Source: Clavulina sp. PMI_390 (taxonomy: Eukaryota; Basidiomycota; Agaricomycetes; Cantharellales; Hydnaceae). From it: 64,000 bases of DNA. Shown here one piece after another: positions 24,698 to 35,997 of the stretch. A model generated the notes under the pieces. It saw only the letters and a program-made list of their open reading frames with translations. It searched no databases and was not told the DNA's origin. The position numbers were made by a program, and so were the translations under genes. Location of the stretch: NCBI GenBank assembly GCA_015039315.1, contig WIDE01000025.1, forward strand, positions 63,482 through 127,481. The letters run 5' to 3'. The stretch's first letter is position 1; every line of letters starts with the position of its first letter.

Positions 24698-25253
24698 TGA
24701 AGCAGGAATGGTTATACACGCGCGCGTTCGCGTTCAAATCGTATCAGCTCAGATTCCAGAGAATCGCGATCATGATATTGTTTTTCGTTCCCAATTGGAG
24801 AGCTCTCCAGTCTTGTACATATCCGTCGTTTTTCCTTCTCGATTGGCTTCGTCTTGCCTTGTCCATTACACAGCCGATCCTCGACATTTGCAGAACCGGC
24901 CATCGCGTTATAACGCGTGCAGTATTCAGCTAGAATGGGGTGCCCATAATCTTGCCTACTTACGTGTAGCAAGCGGCTACTAGAGCAACTCTCGGCTAGG
25001 CTATATAGATACACCTAGATTAATGCCATTATTTGGATGGATGGGGGGCTATAAGATCAGAATTGCACAAGGGGTGTTTGTAACCATTGAATGGAAATAT
25101 CGTACATTACTATACAACAACATGATTGTCCATAGGGTCTTGACCAGCCTAAAAATACGCTCCAAGACTCAAAGTCATATTCTAACCAACAACAGTGAAG
25201 TAAAGAAAGCCTCCCTCCCGAGCTGACGTCACGCTCCTTATTTTATTTCAGCC
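24698..25253. other. convergent 3' intergenic region
   Basis: Between the F-box gene (+) and the kinase-like gene (-). Short open frames only. Confidence 0.5.
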
Positions 25254-27535
25254 TCACCCTCCCCCATCATCCATAAGGAAATCCATTTCAGGACTTACGT
25301 GTGGTGCTCTCCTTGGTTGTGTGGATGGTGTCACGATGACGGGTACCTCCTGTCTAGCTGATACCGCAGCAGGAGTGCGAGTGCTCGCTGAGGATCGTTG
25401 CAACATCAGTTCGCGTTCAGCCTCCTTGATTGCGTCGATGTCTAAAGCATCGTCCTTTGAGCACTTTTCTCGTTGGCGAACGGGTCGCATGTAACGCTCA
25501 ATGAGACTAGTAGGTGCTGCGGACTGGGGCTGCTTCCCATGCAGGTTTCGGCCTCGCGAACTGGACGAGGAAGTAGCAAAACGCCCATCAAAGAACGCTA
25601 TTCCGTGTTGGGCGTCGGGAATAGGTAGAGCGTGACGATTGCTTTCGGTAGGAGAAGGAATATCGAGGGGATGCCATTTCTCCCTCATCTGGATATGGGG
25701 TGCAATATCGACGAGGACGTCCCGCTCAAGACAGAGGGCCATGACGCCAAGCGAGTATGTGTCACCAAGTAAAGTACTTAGAGGATGTGGGTCAGTGCTT
25801 TGTAGCTCCTCAATCTCCCGCTGATGTCGAGCAATCCGACGCTTCTTGACAGCTTCGGCTTTAACCTTGTCGAGTGAAGGCTGTCCAGGGGGATGGTAGT
25901 GAGTGGGGGTGGATGGATGGCTGTTTGTTGCAGATCGTGAGTGGAACCGAGACCTCGATTGAGATCTCCGGTCTCGCCGCGAGAATTGAGATGCGTGATG
26001 GCGCAATTCAGCTGAGACGACATCTGCTGCATCGTCATGCGCGAAAGGGGCATCCGATGGAGAGGAAGGTTGGGAATGTGAAGGAGATGAGGTGGGAGAT
26101 GGGTATATGTGATCTGTGGTAGCATCTAGAGGACCTGTGCGCCCACGAGTTGGGGCGAAACGCGAACGAGGGAAGAGGGTATCGTTGGAGGGATTTGGAG
26201 CAGGTATTGGTGCTGATGATGACTGGCCATTATCAGCAAAGGATAAAATTGGCATGCGAGATTGCAAGCTGGACCTGCCAGCTGTAGTTGCAACAAACTG
26301 TTGATGTTGTTGTTGGACAATGTCATCATCTCGTGAGTATGCAGGGGTTGACAAGGGCAATGGCAGAGGAGGGACGACGGCTGGAAGGGAATGATGGTTC
26401 ATGAAGTCCATATCCTCGTCCATCACAGTGCCAACCGACTCCGACATGAGATCATCATCGTCGGACACGAATCCATCGTCATCTTCTTCTTCACTAGCGG
26501 CAAGAGTCGAGCTACCAGCCTCGCTAAGAGCCCATGCTCGCATGATCTCAGGAGCAGCGAAAGGGCGAGTACCAGGGAGAATGAGGTCCTTCTCGCGTTC
26601 CTTCCGCAGCCGCTCTTTTTCCTCCCATGAAGGCGTGCCACGCTGATGCAGCGAAGTAGCCTGTGCAGCTTTCAGGGCTGCAAGTGCAGAAAGCACCGGT
26701 GCTGGGCGCGGCTCGATCGTCGATCGGCCAAAGTCCAATAGTTTGACAATGTATTTGGGGTTCTTGGGTGGTGGTTGAGCTGGGGGAACAGGCGAGGTCG
26801 TGATGACGACATTGAGGGAGCATAGATCGTTGTGCCCGAGGCCTAGGTTGTATTTTAGCATGAATTCGACAGAGTGAGGCTTCCCAGCGTACCAAAAGAG
26901 TGGATATGGCAGACAGCAGAAAGAATCTGATTGAACCAATCGGCCCGGAGGCTCATGGGGTGTCCTCTTCCGAGATGTTTCCATATCGTCTCACCATCCA
27001 CATACTCCAGCAGCATCCCGACGCCTTCCAAGCTTCCGACAAAGGCTACAATATTGCGGTGGCGCGTAACAGTTCGAAAGAACCGAAGCTCGGCGGTGAA
27101 CTGACGAAGGACGTCAGGTGCATTCGATTGGAATGATCCGTGCATATATAGTTGAGTCAAGGTCGGGGTTTTTAGTATGGTTCGAAACAGAGAGCTTGAG
27201 CTTCCACTCGCGAATGGCGCCAAGTCGCTGACCCTTGAAAGAGTCTGGGATGCGACGTTCCCATTGGCACCTCCTGACACGCTTCCTCCATACTGAGAGC
27301 CACCACCACTGGATCCAGCACTAGGAGCAGGGCGACCATATTGGTTCCCAATGCGTTGGTTGGTCGCAGGGGGTTGATGTTGCTGTGCAAGTGCCTCTGC
27401 TTGAGCATATACTGCAGACGGGTTGCGCAACTCGGTAGAATCGATTTTGGCCGTAGAGGCATGAGGGGCCCTAGAAGCGGGCTTAGTAGGCGCGAAGCCT
27501 CTTCCGCGACCCCGCTGAGCGAAGTTTGAGCGCAT
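25254..27535 (-). CDS. atypical protein kinase-like protein with long inserts
   Basis: Two exons (26893-27535 and 25254-26842) separated by a 50-nt intron join to 743 residues. The N-terminus is Gly/Ser/Gln-rich (GSSGGGSQYGGSVSGG). Kinase landmarks follow: a helix C-like FTAELRFFRTVTRHRNIVAF, a hinge-like LLEYVDGETIW, a catalytic loop HNDLCSLN (His218, Asp220, Asn225), DFG (251-253), APE (311-313) and DTYSLGV (about 576). I find no clear glycine-rich loop or VAIK lysine. There is a charged insert between DFG and APE, and about 255 low-complexity residues between APE and the DTYSLG motif. The fold looks like a divergent Ser/Thr kinase or pseudokinase. A GTAAGT near 25293 could add a further 3' exon. 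Substrate and pathway are unknown. Confidence 0.72.
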
Positions 27536-27946
27536 CCGAGACGTGTGGAGGATGAACCACCTCCTGACACGCACGCAGTGGCTGGGGGACTCCCTCGAGT
27601 TTTTCTGAGTTTAGTGATGCCCGACCGAGCTGCAATCAGATGTAAGGGCGGTTTCGGGACAATAAACCACTAGAATCGCAAGAATCTAACACAAGACCGC
27701 TCGAGTGAGCGCAGGGGATATGTGCGGGGTAGCAGTCACGTGCAAGATTGGTGTCCCGGTTTGATCAACCAAGGAGATATTGGGGGCTCAGTGGTCTACC
27801 ATATGTAAGTTCTGCGCCTCCAAAAAATGGGATAAAATTTAGCGGCCAAAAGCAGGCACGGTAAATTATGATAGGTATGTTGTTAATTCAATAAAAATGT
27901 AGATAGGAGGGGTAACAAATGTCGTTGATACAGTGGGGAGACGCCA
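27536..27946. other. kinase-like gene promoter and lectin 3' flank
   Basis: Holds the upstream region of the kinase-like gene, including CACGTG at 27737-27742, and the 3' flank of the first lectin gene. No gene is seen. Confidence 0.5.
27737..27742. promoter_or_regulatory. CACGTG palindrome upstream of kinase-like gene
   Basis: A CACGTG hexamer about 200 bp upstream of the minus-strand start at 27535. Possible basic helix-loop-helix factor site, by position only. Confidence 0.3.
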
Positions 27947-29488
27947 CTAGAAGAATTTGAGGCTGGCATGATGAAGCATGGGATAATTCTAGATATGGAT
28001 GCGAACAGGCAATCTCAGGTATAGGTTAGGCATTACACTCAACAAGTAGGCTCACGGTGAAGAAGCCAGTATATGGGCTGAGGATAACGCGCAACGTCGA
28101 ATTCTAAATAAATAAAAAGAGAATACTTGATCCAGCAGGTAATACTCACTCAAAGTATCTGATCTCCGTGAGATCGTCGGGAAGAATTGTCCAGTGATAT
28201 GCGGCCATCTTCTCGTTCTCTGTTCCAATCATGGTGCCAAGGAGAGGTACGAAACCCTAGAGAATAACCGGACATGAGTTTTCAAAGTTTTCAATACTCA
28301 AAATTGAGTCCCTGCAGCGTTCTTACATCAGCAAGGCACTTATCTCGCACATACTTTGAAACAGCGGCCTTATACACTGCGGGGGAGAGAAGCTGTGTTT
28401 TAGGGTGGTACATTTATGGGATGAGAAGATGTCAAATGGAGCTCACCAAGGGCGTAGTCATCGTACTCAAAAATCTGTCCCCGCGAAGCGGTATTTTGCA
28501 GGCCGCTATGCTTTTGCCAAATGTGCGTCAACTTATCCGGGTGCATGGGCAAATATCTAGCATGCCATGGTTAGATGAGGCTGTATAATGGGTTCCGAGA
28601 GATGATACTCCTCACAGCCCGCCATCGCGTCCCGAATAGTTCACAAAATCACCGCAGGCACTGTTTTTCAGCGCTGCGTGTACTTCTGCAGCAGTGAGGC
28701 TTGTAAGTAATATACTCCACTCTTTGTGGATACTCGTTCCAGAGCTCCAATCGCCACTGAGGCATTCTATGCCGCTCCCGTTCGCTGTTAGGCTATACCA
28801 CGAGACATATCAGGCATATGTTTGATACAATAAAGAGAGTAGCGCCCACCCGCCCCAGAGGTCAAGGAAATCTAAGCCTTGCTACTCAGTACTAGTGAGA
28901 ACCTTAGTTTCCTGGGACGTACTTTTTGTCACTTTGCTCTGTATTCTATACTGAGGAAGTGAGATAGATGGCCGAGGAATCATAGTAGAAATGGGTCACT
29001 TGTAGTAGGCACCACCGCTTGCCAGTTTGATGATCCACTTCTGTTGATCTCCACTTCGGCTATGGCAACTCAGCTGTTCGCTAGCATTCGTTTTGCCTGT
29101 GGAGGGGGCCGATCAGTTACAAACATGGAGAGGTGAACGGAAGTGAGATGTACTCAGGTCCAGGTCTAGATACTTTCCCCCGAAGAGATTTCGCAAGCAG
29201 TATGTATCTGCTTCGCCCTCAGCTGGTTCAAATATCCATAATTGCCTCCAGTCACCGTTATCCTCCCAGGCAGCAACTCGAACCCCTAAGATTATTGTTT
29301 GTGTGGCAGAGTCAGGACAATCTTGCTACTTTGGAACGACTGCATACCATCCTGGAGATGAAGCGCGACTGGCAGCCTGGAATGGCGAATTCGATCTAAC
29401 GGTTTATGATGAGTTTTCTTCATGCCAAGATAGACCATTAACGGTGTGGAATAGGCGTACAGATGCCGTGTTTCAAAGGAAGAGGCAT
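27947..29488 (-). CDS. R-type chimerolectin, agglutinin-like copy A
   Basis: Resembles fungal chimerolectins of the Marasmius oreades agglutinin type: an N-terminal ricin-B-like beta-trefoil that binds glycans, plus a papain-like C-terminal domain. Family members are cytoplasmic defence proteins against animal grazers. The start at 29488 (LKHGIYRIRHS) is spliced in phase to a series of small exons that stay open to the stop at 27947, about 12 exons in all. Trefoil repeats are marked by QLW, QKW and KEW motifs and by FLDLWGG. The C-terminal domain includes YLPMHPDKLTHIW and IFEYDDYAL, and the gene ends LKFF. The Tyr in FEYDD (28463-28465) sits where the catalytic Cys is expected, so protease activity is probably lost. 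Compared with copy B, one trefoil segment is replaced by an intron-like stretch. The exact exon set is inferred. Confidence 0.66.
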
Positions 29489-30313
29489 GTTGCTAGTTTG
29501 CTGGGGAGCTGGGTTTGTATGGTTAGTGGGGGATGGTTAAAGGCTAGCCGTAGTCTCCATTTATGGCCGCATGACCTGAGCAGCCCTCCCAGCAGAAATG
29601 AATCAGGCACAGAGGATCAATATTAAACTTTCGCTCGTTATCCATATCAGCATCTGAGATGCCAGGATCAAGCGGAACGGAGATTCCACACCGGGCAGTC
29701 TGTTATATGCATTCATGCTGCCAGCGGAGTTTGATGCCATATGGTTCTCCGAGCCAATATACGGTGAGATTGATTCTTGACAAGCGAACTCTAAGCGAAA
29801 GAGTCAATACTTAGGCTTGTACTTGAGAATTGGGAAGCAGAGCCTACCTTCAGACAGAGTATAGCGTATGTCCGCATTCAATCAGGGATCGCTGTCGTGG
29901 ACATGTTTTTCTTGGACTGCCTCGAGCCACGTGAGTGAGTCGTGATTGACCTCTAACGATCAGGATTCTAGGAGTTTTTTTTTTTTTTCAGGGGACGATA
30001 CTAGAACCATCAATGAAAGCCATATTCCTCGCTCTGTAGTTCCTACTCTCCTCATTTCATCAAAGAAATAATCCGGGATTATGGACCTGGTCTGCGTGGC
30101 TGGCACCACTGCTCCGTCATCCGCTCCTGAGAACATAAGCCTTGACGCAGCATTGACTTGTTTAATTAGGTAAATATCAATGATATGAGAAATGTTACAT
30201 TCCATATAATTCCAATGAAAGTTGTATGGAGCAAGTGTAAGGGCCACACCATTGAAGCAAGAATCCAGCATCATGGGAACAACGCCTAAATCAGGACTCT
30301 CATTCCAGCGTCC
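29489..30313. other. spacer between tandem lectin genes
   Basis: Upstream region of copy A and 3' flank of copy B. It includes a T12 run near 29976-29989 and a CACGTG near 29928. No separate gene is supported. Confidence 0.45.
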
Positions 30314-31859
30314 TCAAAAGAATTTGAGGGTCACGCCCCCGAGCACAGGGCAATCCTATGCAGCCATGTCGAGATCAGCGCACAGTCGCCCAATGAAGAA
30401 AAATGGCAAAGACTCACCCTTAACTGACCGGTATTCGGGCTGTTAATAGTAGTCAAGTTTATTTCAGGATGCATAGCGGATTTGTTAATTAGGTACTTAC
30501 TCGAAATACCTGATCTCGGATGGATCATCGGGAAGAATTGTCCAATTGCACGCATCCACTCCTCCATTGTTTGTTCCGATCAATGTGCCGAGAAGGGGAG
30601 AAAATCCCTGGAAAAAAAATTTGATAATCCGCATCAGGGTTCAGTTGAGGAATGTGGCCTCTCGCAGTGTACTCACGTCAGCATGGCACTTATCTCGAGT
30701 ATACTTCGCGACGGTCGCTTTATATACTGGATGAAGCATCAACGAGCATGAGAACGGTGGATCTGCGTAGTAATTTGGGACAACACACGCAAGGCGAAGC
30801 TATCCCACTCAAAAACCTGGGCCCTCCAAGGTGTATTTGGCAAGCCACTGCTTTGCCAAATCTCTGTTAGTCTATCTGGATGCATTGGCAAGTATCTAAC
30901 TTGACGATATTCGTGGTTAGATAGCTTTTCCGAAGCATAAGTAGCACTCACAGGGCATCAGAACGTTCACGGTGGTTCGTGAAGTCTCCACAGGCACTGC
31001 TCTTCAGCGCTGTGTGTACTTCCGCTCCGGTGACGCTGATGAGGCGGATGCTCCATTCTTTATTGTCACCAGTACCAGCAACCCAGTCTCCTTCCATGCA
31101 CTCAATATTGCTACCATTAGCAGTGAACCTATGAAAGAAAATCATTTGAGGTCTAATTTAGAGCTATACATCCAGTTAACCTTACCCGCCCCAAAGATCG
31201 AGGAAGTCTAAGCAATTTACTCAATATTATTAGAGACTCTCGATATTGGATGGCATACTTTTTGTTGCTTTATTCTGAATCCTAGATCCAGGTGGGAAAT
31301 AAATAACTGCTAGATCGGGAAACTGAAGCTACTAACTTGTAGTAAGTGCCCCCGCTCGCCAACTTGATGATCCACTTCTGCTGATCTCCACTTCGAGGAA
31401 AGCATCCCAGCTGTTCACTAGCTTTCGTCTTGCCTGAAGAAGACGTCAGATCGCGACGAGTAATCGAGCCATGAAAGGACAGCGATGCTCACTTAGGTCC
31501 AAGTCTAGGTACTTTCCACCAAAAATGTTTCGTAGACAGTACGCATCTTGTTCGTCTTGTACGGGTTCAAATAGCCATAATTGGGCCCAGTCACCATTAT
31601 CGGCCCACGCAGCAACTCGCGCCCCTTGGATCATGTTTGGAGCAGCAACGTCAGTTCGTGAACAAAGGAGGACTCCAGGGACATGCGGCGCACCATCGTT
31701 CAAATTCCCATCCTGAAGATGAAGTGCAACAGGCTTCCTAGAGTGACGGATTTGGTCTAAGCAGTTGGACAATAGTTTTACAGGGAATGTAAGTTGTCAG
31801 GGTGAGATAAGCGTAAAAAAAAAAAGCGTACAGATGCCATGTTTTAGGCTGGGAGGCAT
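30314..31859 (-). CDS. R-type chimerolectin, agglutinin-like copy B
   Basis: Tandem paralogue of copy A in the same orientation and with matching intron positions. The start at 31859 (LKHGIYQIRHS) and about 11 small exons remain open to the TGA at 30314-30316, ending VTLKFF. Glycan-binding trefoil landmarks are ALHLQDGNLNDGAP, AQLWLFEP, QQKWIIKLASGGTYY and FLDLWGG. The C-terminal papain-like domain carries YLPMHPDRLTEIW, SGLPNTPWRAQVFEW and ILPDDPSEIRYF. A Trp codon (30805-30807) occupies the expected catalytic Cys position, and the region where the catalytic His is expected is also changed. I infer a lectin that kept its fold and probably its dimer interface but not proteolysis. An A-rich run of 13 bases at 31814-31826 lies in the first intron. 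Confidence 0.68.
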
Positions 31860-32950
31860 TTCGTGAGCTGAGGGAGTAGCTACGATGGTGGAGACAGTAA
31901 GGCGAGGAGGGGACTCTGAGAAGAGAGGGTGACAGTGTCGCGTGCTTAAAGCAGCTGGTGAGTTTCCGCGTTCATTATTACGAGAAACGGAGCGGGCGCT
32001 CCACTCCGAAGTCTGAAGCTTTGTGTGCTCTCGCTGAAATCAACCAACTTTCAGAAGGATATTTCAGGCCACGAGATTGGCCACCAAGTCGGTGCCTGAA
32101 GAATCTTATCGAATATTGAGTGCAGTCGGAGATTCTTGCATACGTCGAGACGTCCTTGGCACGGCGTCAGATTATTGCCGCCATCGCTAGTGATTGACGC
32201 TGTCTGCGTGGATACTACTCCCAGAAGGGTACGGATGCAGGCCTGCATCACTAGTGCTGTTGACCCAGAGGGCTTCAACCGGCAATTCATGCTGACTAAC
32301 TGAGATTCTGTGTCATACGCCTCGGCTAGCATAGTAGGTACTTCCCTCACCATGGATTCACAAGTGATTGCTGGTGATATGTAATTGTGGGGGTTTGGGT
32401 CGAGGCACGTAATGGATCGCCTTTGTGCAGAACCCTTCAAGGTGACGCCCACACACATACGGAGTATATCCTTGGATCCCCACGAGGCTTGAGCGTTTTG
32501 CTTAGGTGGGGCCGCTTCGAAGCCGCATTTGTGATGTACACATCACTGTCGCGTACTTCAATTTCCGCTCAATGCGCCCGAATAGCCCTGAATCTGTGAC
32601 CAGTCAAAAGACCAGCATGTATCGCCGCTACCGAACGCAGGGATCCTCATCCGCCTCCCAACAACTCCGGCTTTGCAGTGCTTGCATGCCTGACTGGTGA
32701 AGCCTTGAAAAAACTTGGATTCTACTAGCTTCCACCCGCCGTTCTCAACATCAAAACCCAAACGTCAAAAGGATCTTGGTGACGAAGGGCCAACTCATCT
32801 TTTGTTCCATGATTTATCTCTCAGTTGATTCGGGAACGAGGGACCTCTTCCTTATCCCTATCACTTGCACAATCACTATACACTTTATAGGTTGGAAGAT
32901 GTACAGAGGCCAGAACCCCAAAGTAAGTATAATAAAATACACGAATGAGT
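31860..32950. other. intergenic, no supported gene
   Basis: Upstream of lectin copy B and downstream of the GH44 gene. Minus-strand open stretches at 32051-32458 and 32558-32761 show no recognisable domain and no convincing splice pattern. Confidence 0.4.
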
Positions 32951-35900
32951 CTACTGCTGCAAGAAGAAAACAGCGGTATACGCGGGGACAACAAAGTAAG
33001 TGTTGTCGGAGAAAGTAATGTTGGTCTGAGATCGACACCGTCAGTAACTAGTCGTAAACCCAACCTCACAGAACAAAGAAACATACCTGCCACTTAGCGA
33101 CACCAGCGCCGCCACCAAAGTGTCGCATGAAGTACTTTCCGCTGGGGATGTTCGAGATGGTTAACCCGATAGGGACGACATCCTTGTTGACGATGACGAT
33201 GGAGACCTTCGAGCCCTGGAGACCGGCATAGTAACCCAAAACACTTTCGTTAACCTCGGAGAGGTTAACTTGAACACTCTTGCTGCCAAAGTAGGTGCCA
33301 TATCTGCGCAAGGATTCTCAGGCAAGCTCCGATTCGAAAGTACTCATCCACTCACCCTCGGTAGAGCCAGTAAGCAAGGCCAATGGGCCCGTTCTCATCG
33401 GGCGCATCCCAGTAGGTAGCACTGTCCACTCCGTACCTTCCGAAAATGCCCAGACTGTCCGCGGTGACGAGGCCACCGGTGATATCAGTATCAGCCTGAG
33501 AGTTCCACTCGCCAATGGAGAGCTTGGTGCCAGGATAGTATTGCGCGATCAGCTGTTTCATGCGAGGAATGAGCCAGACTTGGTTCGGGTTAGGCTCATT
33601 CCATTGTGGGCTAGTAGTGGTCCCGATGTAAGACTCGTCAGTGTAGCTGGGGTCTGAAACATAAGATTAGTCATCTGATGTAGGGTAAATGGTACCAAAA
33701 GAAGGCCTACCCCATAGGCTACGCGTCATTCGGAGACGGAGAGCCTTTGCTGCGGCGTCATTCGCGCTCGTATCAGCAGCGAAGTAGTAGTGGATATCTG
33801 CCGATAGAGATCGCATCACGTCAGGTGATGTGCGTTCCAGTGGAATAGACACGACAAAACTCACCGAGGTAGTCAAGAAGGCGTTTGCCATACTTGGTTT
33901 CTGCAGCCTTCATCTGCTGGAGGAACCACGGAAGGAAATCCATATTGTTATGTGCGGCATTATCGGTGTATCCGATGCTACTTGTCCAATCTTCGGATCC
34001 CCAAATCATCATTAGTTTCAAGGAGGGGTAATATATGCACCAAAGCTGGGAAAGACTCACAGAACCACCATGCACACGTGGAAGGAGCAGCGACAAGAGC
34101 ATTGGGAAGGCTGGCTTTGGCGATGAGTGAGGTGTTGACCACACGAGCCAACTCTTCATCATAACCCATTGGACTGCATGGAGGGCGGACTGTCAGGATC
34201 AGGAACTTTATGGCCAGTTTACCAGCTTACCTCGGGTGCATGTCTTGATGGGTGCTGGATGCGATCTCAATCTCGTTGTCGATCGTAACAATTTCGGGCT
34301 TGTGAACCATTCCCTTGAGCCACGTAGCGGCCATTGACGTGTTCCATGGCGTATAAGAAGTTGTCTGAGGAGGGACTGGTGAAACCCATGAGCCGTTGGG
34401 GTATTGTCCATCACCAGCATCAGGTTTGTAGGGGTCGAAAGACAGTTGGCCTACACGCCATTTGTGACATAAGCGGATAGCGAATCGACGGCGAAACGAT
34501 TGTAGTCAACTTACTAGGGTATTTTGAGGCAGAGTAAGAATACGAGGTGCTGTCCTTTGCGACCCAATCCAAGCTGATGGAATGGAATTGGGAATAAGGG
34601 GTTGGGCTGGCGAAGAGTGTTCAAAGAACTAAGACTCACGCCGGAATGGTCATCATAACCTTCGAGCCTGCAGCTTGCACCCAGCCATTCCAGTCATCCG
34701 CCTGCCCGTTGTCAATCACGCGGTTCTCAAAGTACCAGTCATTGCCTACCAGACGTAGTCAGTGAGATTGGACCATCAACTAGGATAATTTCAATCAATG
34801 CATGCATACCGGCATTTGTGAAACCACCGAAAGGGTTATAAGCTGTGACAGCGTTTCCACCCCATCGGCTGATGGTGATACCTAAATCCTGAATAGTGGC
34901 CGCATTCGCTGGGAAGTTGATACCATAGATCAGCGAAGAGATGTTCACAGTATTTGCCGTTGTGATACTGGGATAGGACTTCGTTAGAGGGGGTTCCAAG
35001 GGTGTCATAGGGTTGTAACAATCTCTTACCTTCCGTATTCCGGGGCGGGCAGTACAAAGGAGAAGTTACCCGTGGGTGTCGAAATCGTCAAATTTCCAGG
35101 AGCCAGAATAGAGGAGAGAGTGTAGTAGGTAATGGACTTCGATGGGCTGTTGACTGGAACGTAGCTGGTGTGGCTTGAAATAGTCAAAGCCTTTCATGAT
35201 AACCGTGGATTAGGCTTCCTACCCTTATCTAGATCAACATGCATTAAGATATCTACCTTGCCACTAAGTTTGGCTGTGACTTTGGTGAGATCAACAGCTC
35301 CTTGAGTGGTCACAGCGAGCAAGTTTTGCGCCAAAGGTTCGGCACTTAAGAACAGTGGGGTCACGATCAGTTCCTAGCATCAAGGCGTCAGCCTCGTATC
35401 ATCCTGTTCCCGAGAGTCCACAATCAAGGACCTACTGAGAGGACGACAACATTGTCGAGGTGGAACTGGCAATTTCTTGTCATTGAGAGCCCGAATACTT
35501 TATTTGAGCAGCAAAAAGCTTACTGTAGCACCGTTCGCGCCGCCCTGGAAAGTTATTCTGTCCCAAGTCCCATTACCAAGTGGAGTGCCCGTACCAGGCA
35601 TGTTCGAAAAGTCCACAGTGATTGTCGTCCATGCTGAAGTGTTCACAGTGCTGCTCATCGTAGCAAGTGCAATAGATGCACTATTGACGGATGCACCGCT
35701 ATCGGTGAAGTACAGGGACACGTCGGGCTGAGCCCCGAGAATGTCGAACCTGAAGCCTGCATACGAAGAGAAGTTGCCTTCGAGTTTCGGCGAGAAAGCG
35801 GACCAGGCTCCTGTGGCGATACTGATGGATGATGTGCCCTCATACACATCGGTGGCGGCATAGTTGATAGTTGAACCCCAAGACCAATCTTCCCAGCCTG

Positions 35901-35997
35901 ATGCGAGGGCTGTATCGGTGTAAACGGTGATATCCGCATTGGCTCCACGGAGACCAAGGAGCGTAGCAAAGGCCGTCAGGGCCAGCAGAGACACCAT
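32951..35997 (-). CDS. secreted glycoside hydrolase family 44 enzyme
   Basis: GH44 enzymes cleave beta-1,4-glucans such as cellulose and xyloglucan with retention. Fourteen exons: 35524-35997, 35436-35465, 35257-35373, 35030-35190, 34810-34967, 34640-34745, 34515-34573, 34231-34450, 34061-34173, 33865-33990, 33711-33797, 33356-33653, 33087-33303 and 32951-33025. They join in frame to 746 residues. A signal peptide (LLALTAFATLLGLRGANA) is followed by an extra beta-rich domain of about 200 residues (DITVYTDTALASGWEDWSW). The catalytic barrel shows the GH44 hallmarks ISRWGGNAVTAYNPFGG (295 onward), IDNEIEIASSTHQDMHP with candidate acid/base Glu428, and KLSIGEWN with candidate nucleophile Glu599. 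The C-terminal beta domain ends AYTAVFFLQQ. Several N-x-S/T sites suggest glycosylation. Substrate preference cannot be read from sequence. Confidence 0.88.

Noticed and set aside
29400..29488. Apparent loss of the start codon in lectin copy A (ATG to ACG)
   Set aside because: The true start lies a few codons upstream at 29488 and gives LKHGIY, matching copy B at 31859.
30331..30567. Open frame downstream of lectin copy B with a GDCAL motif that looked like a retained catalytic Cys of a third lectin domain
   Set aside because: The frame starts in the genuine penultimate exon of copy B and then reads into its last intron. Splicing at the GTGAGT restores the conserved LKFF end and removes the Cys motif.
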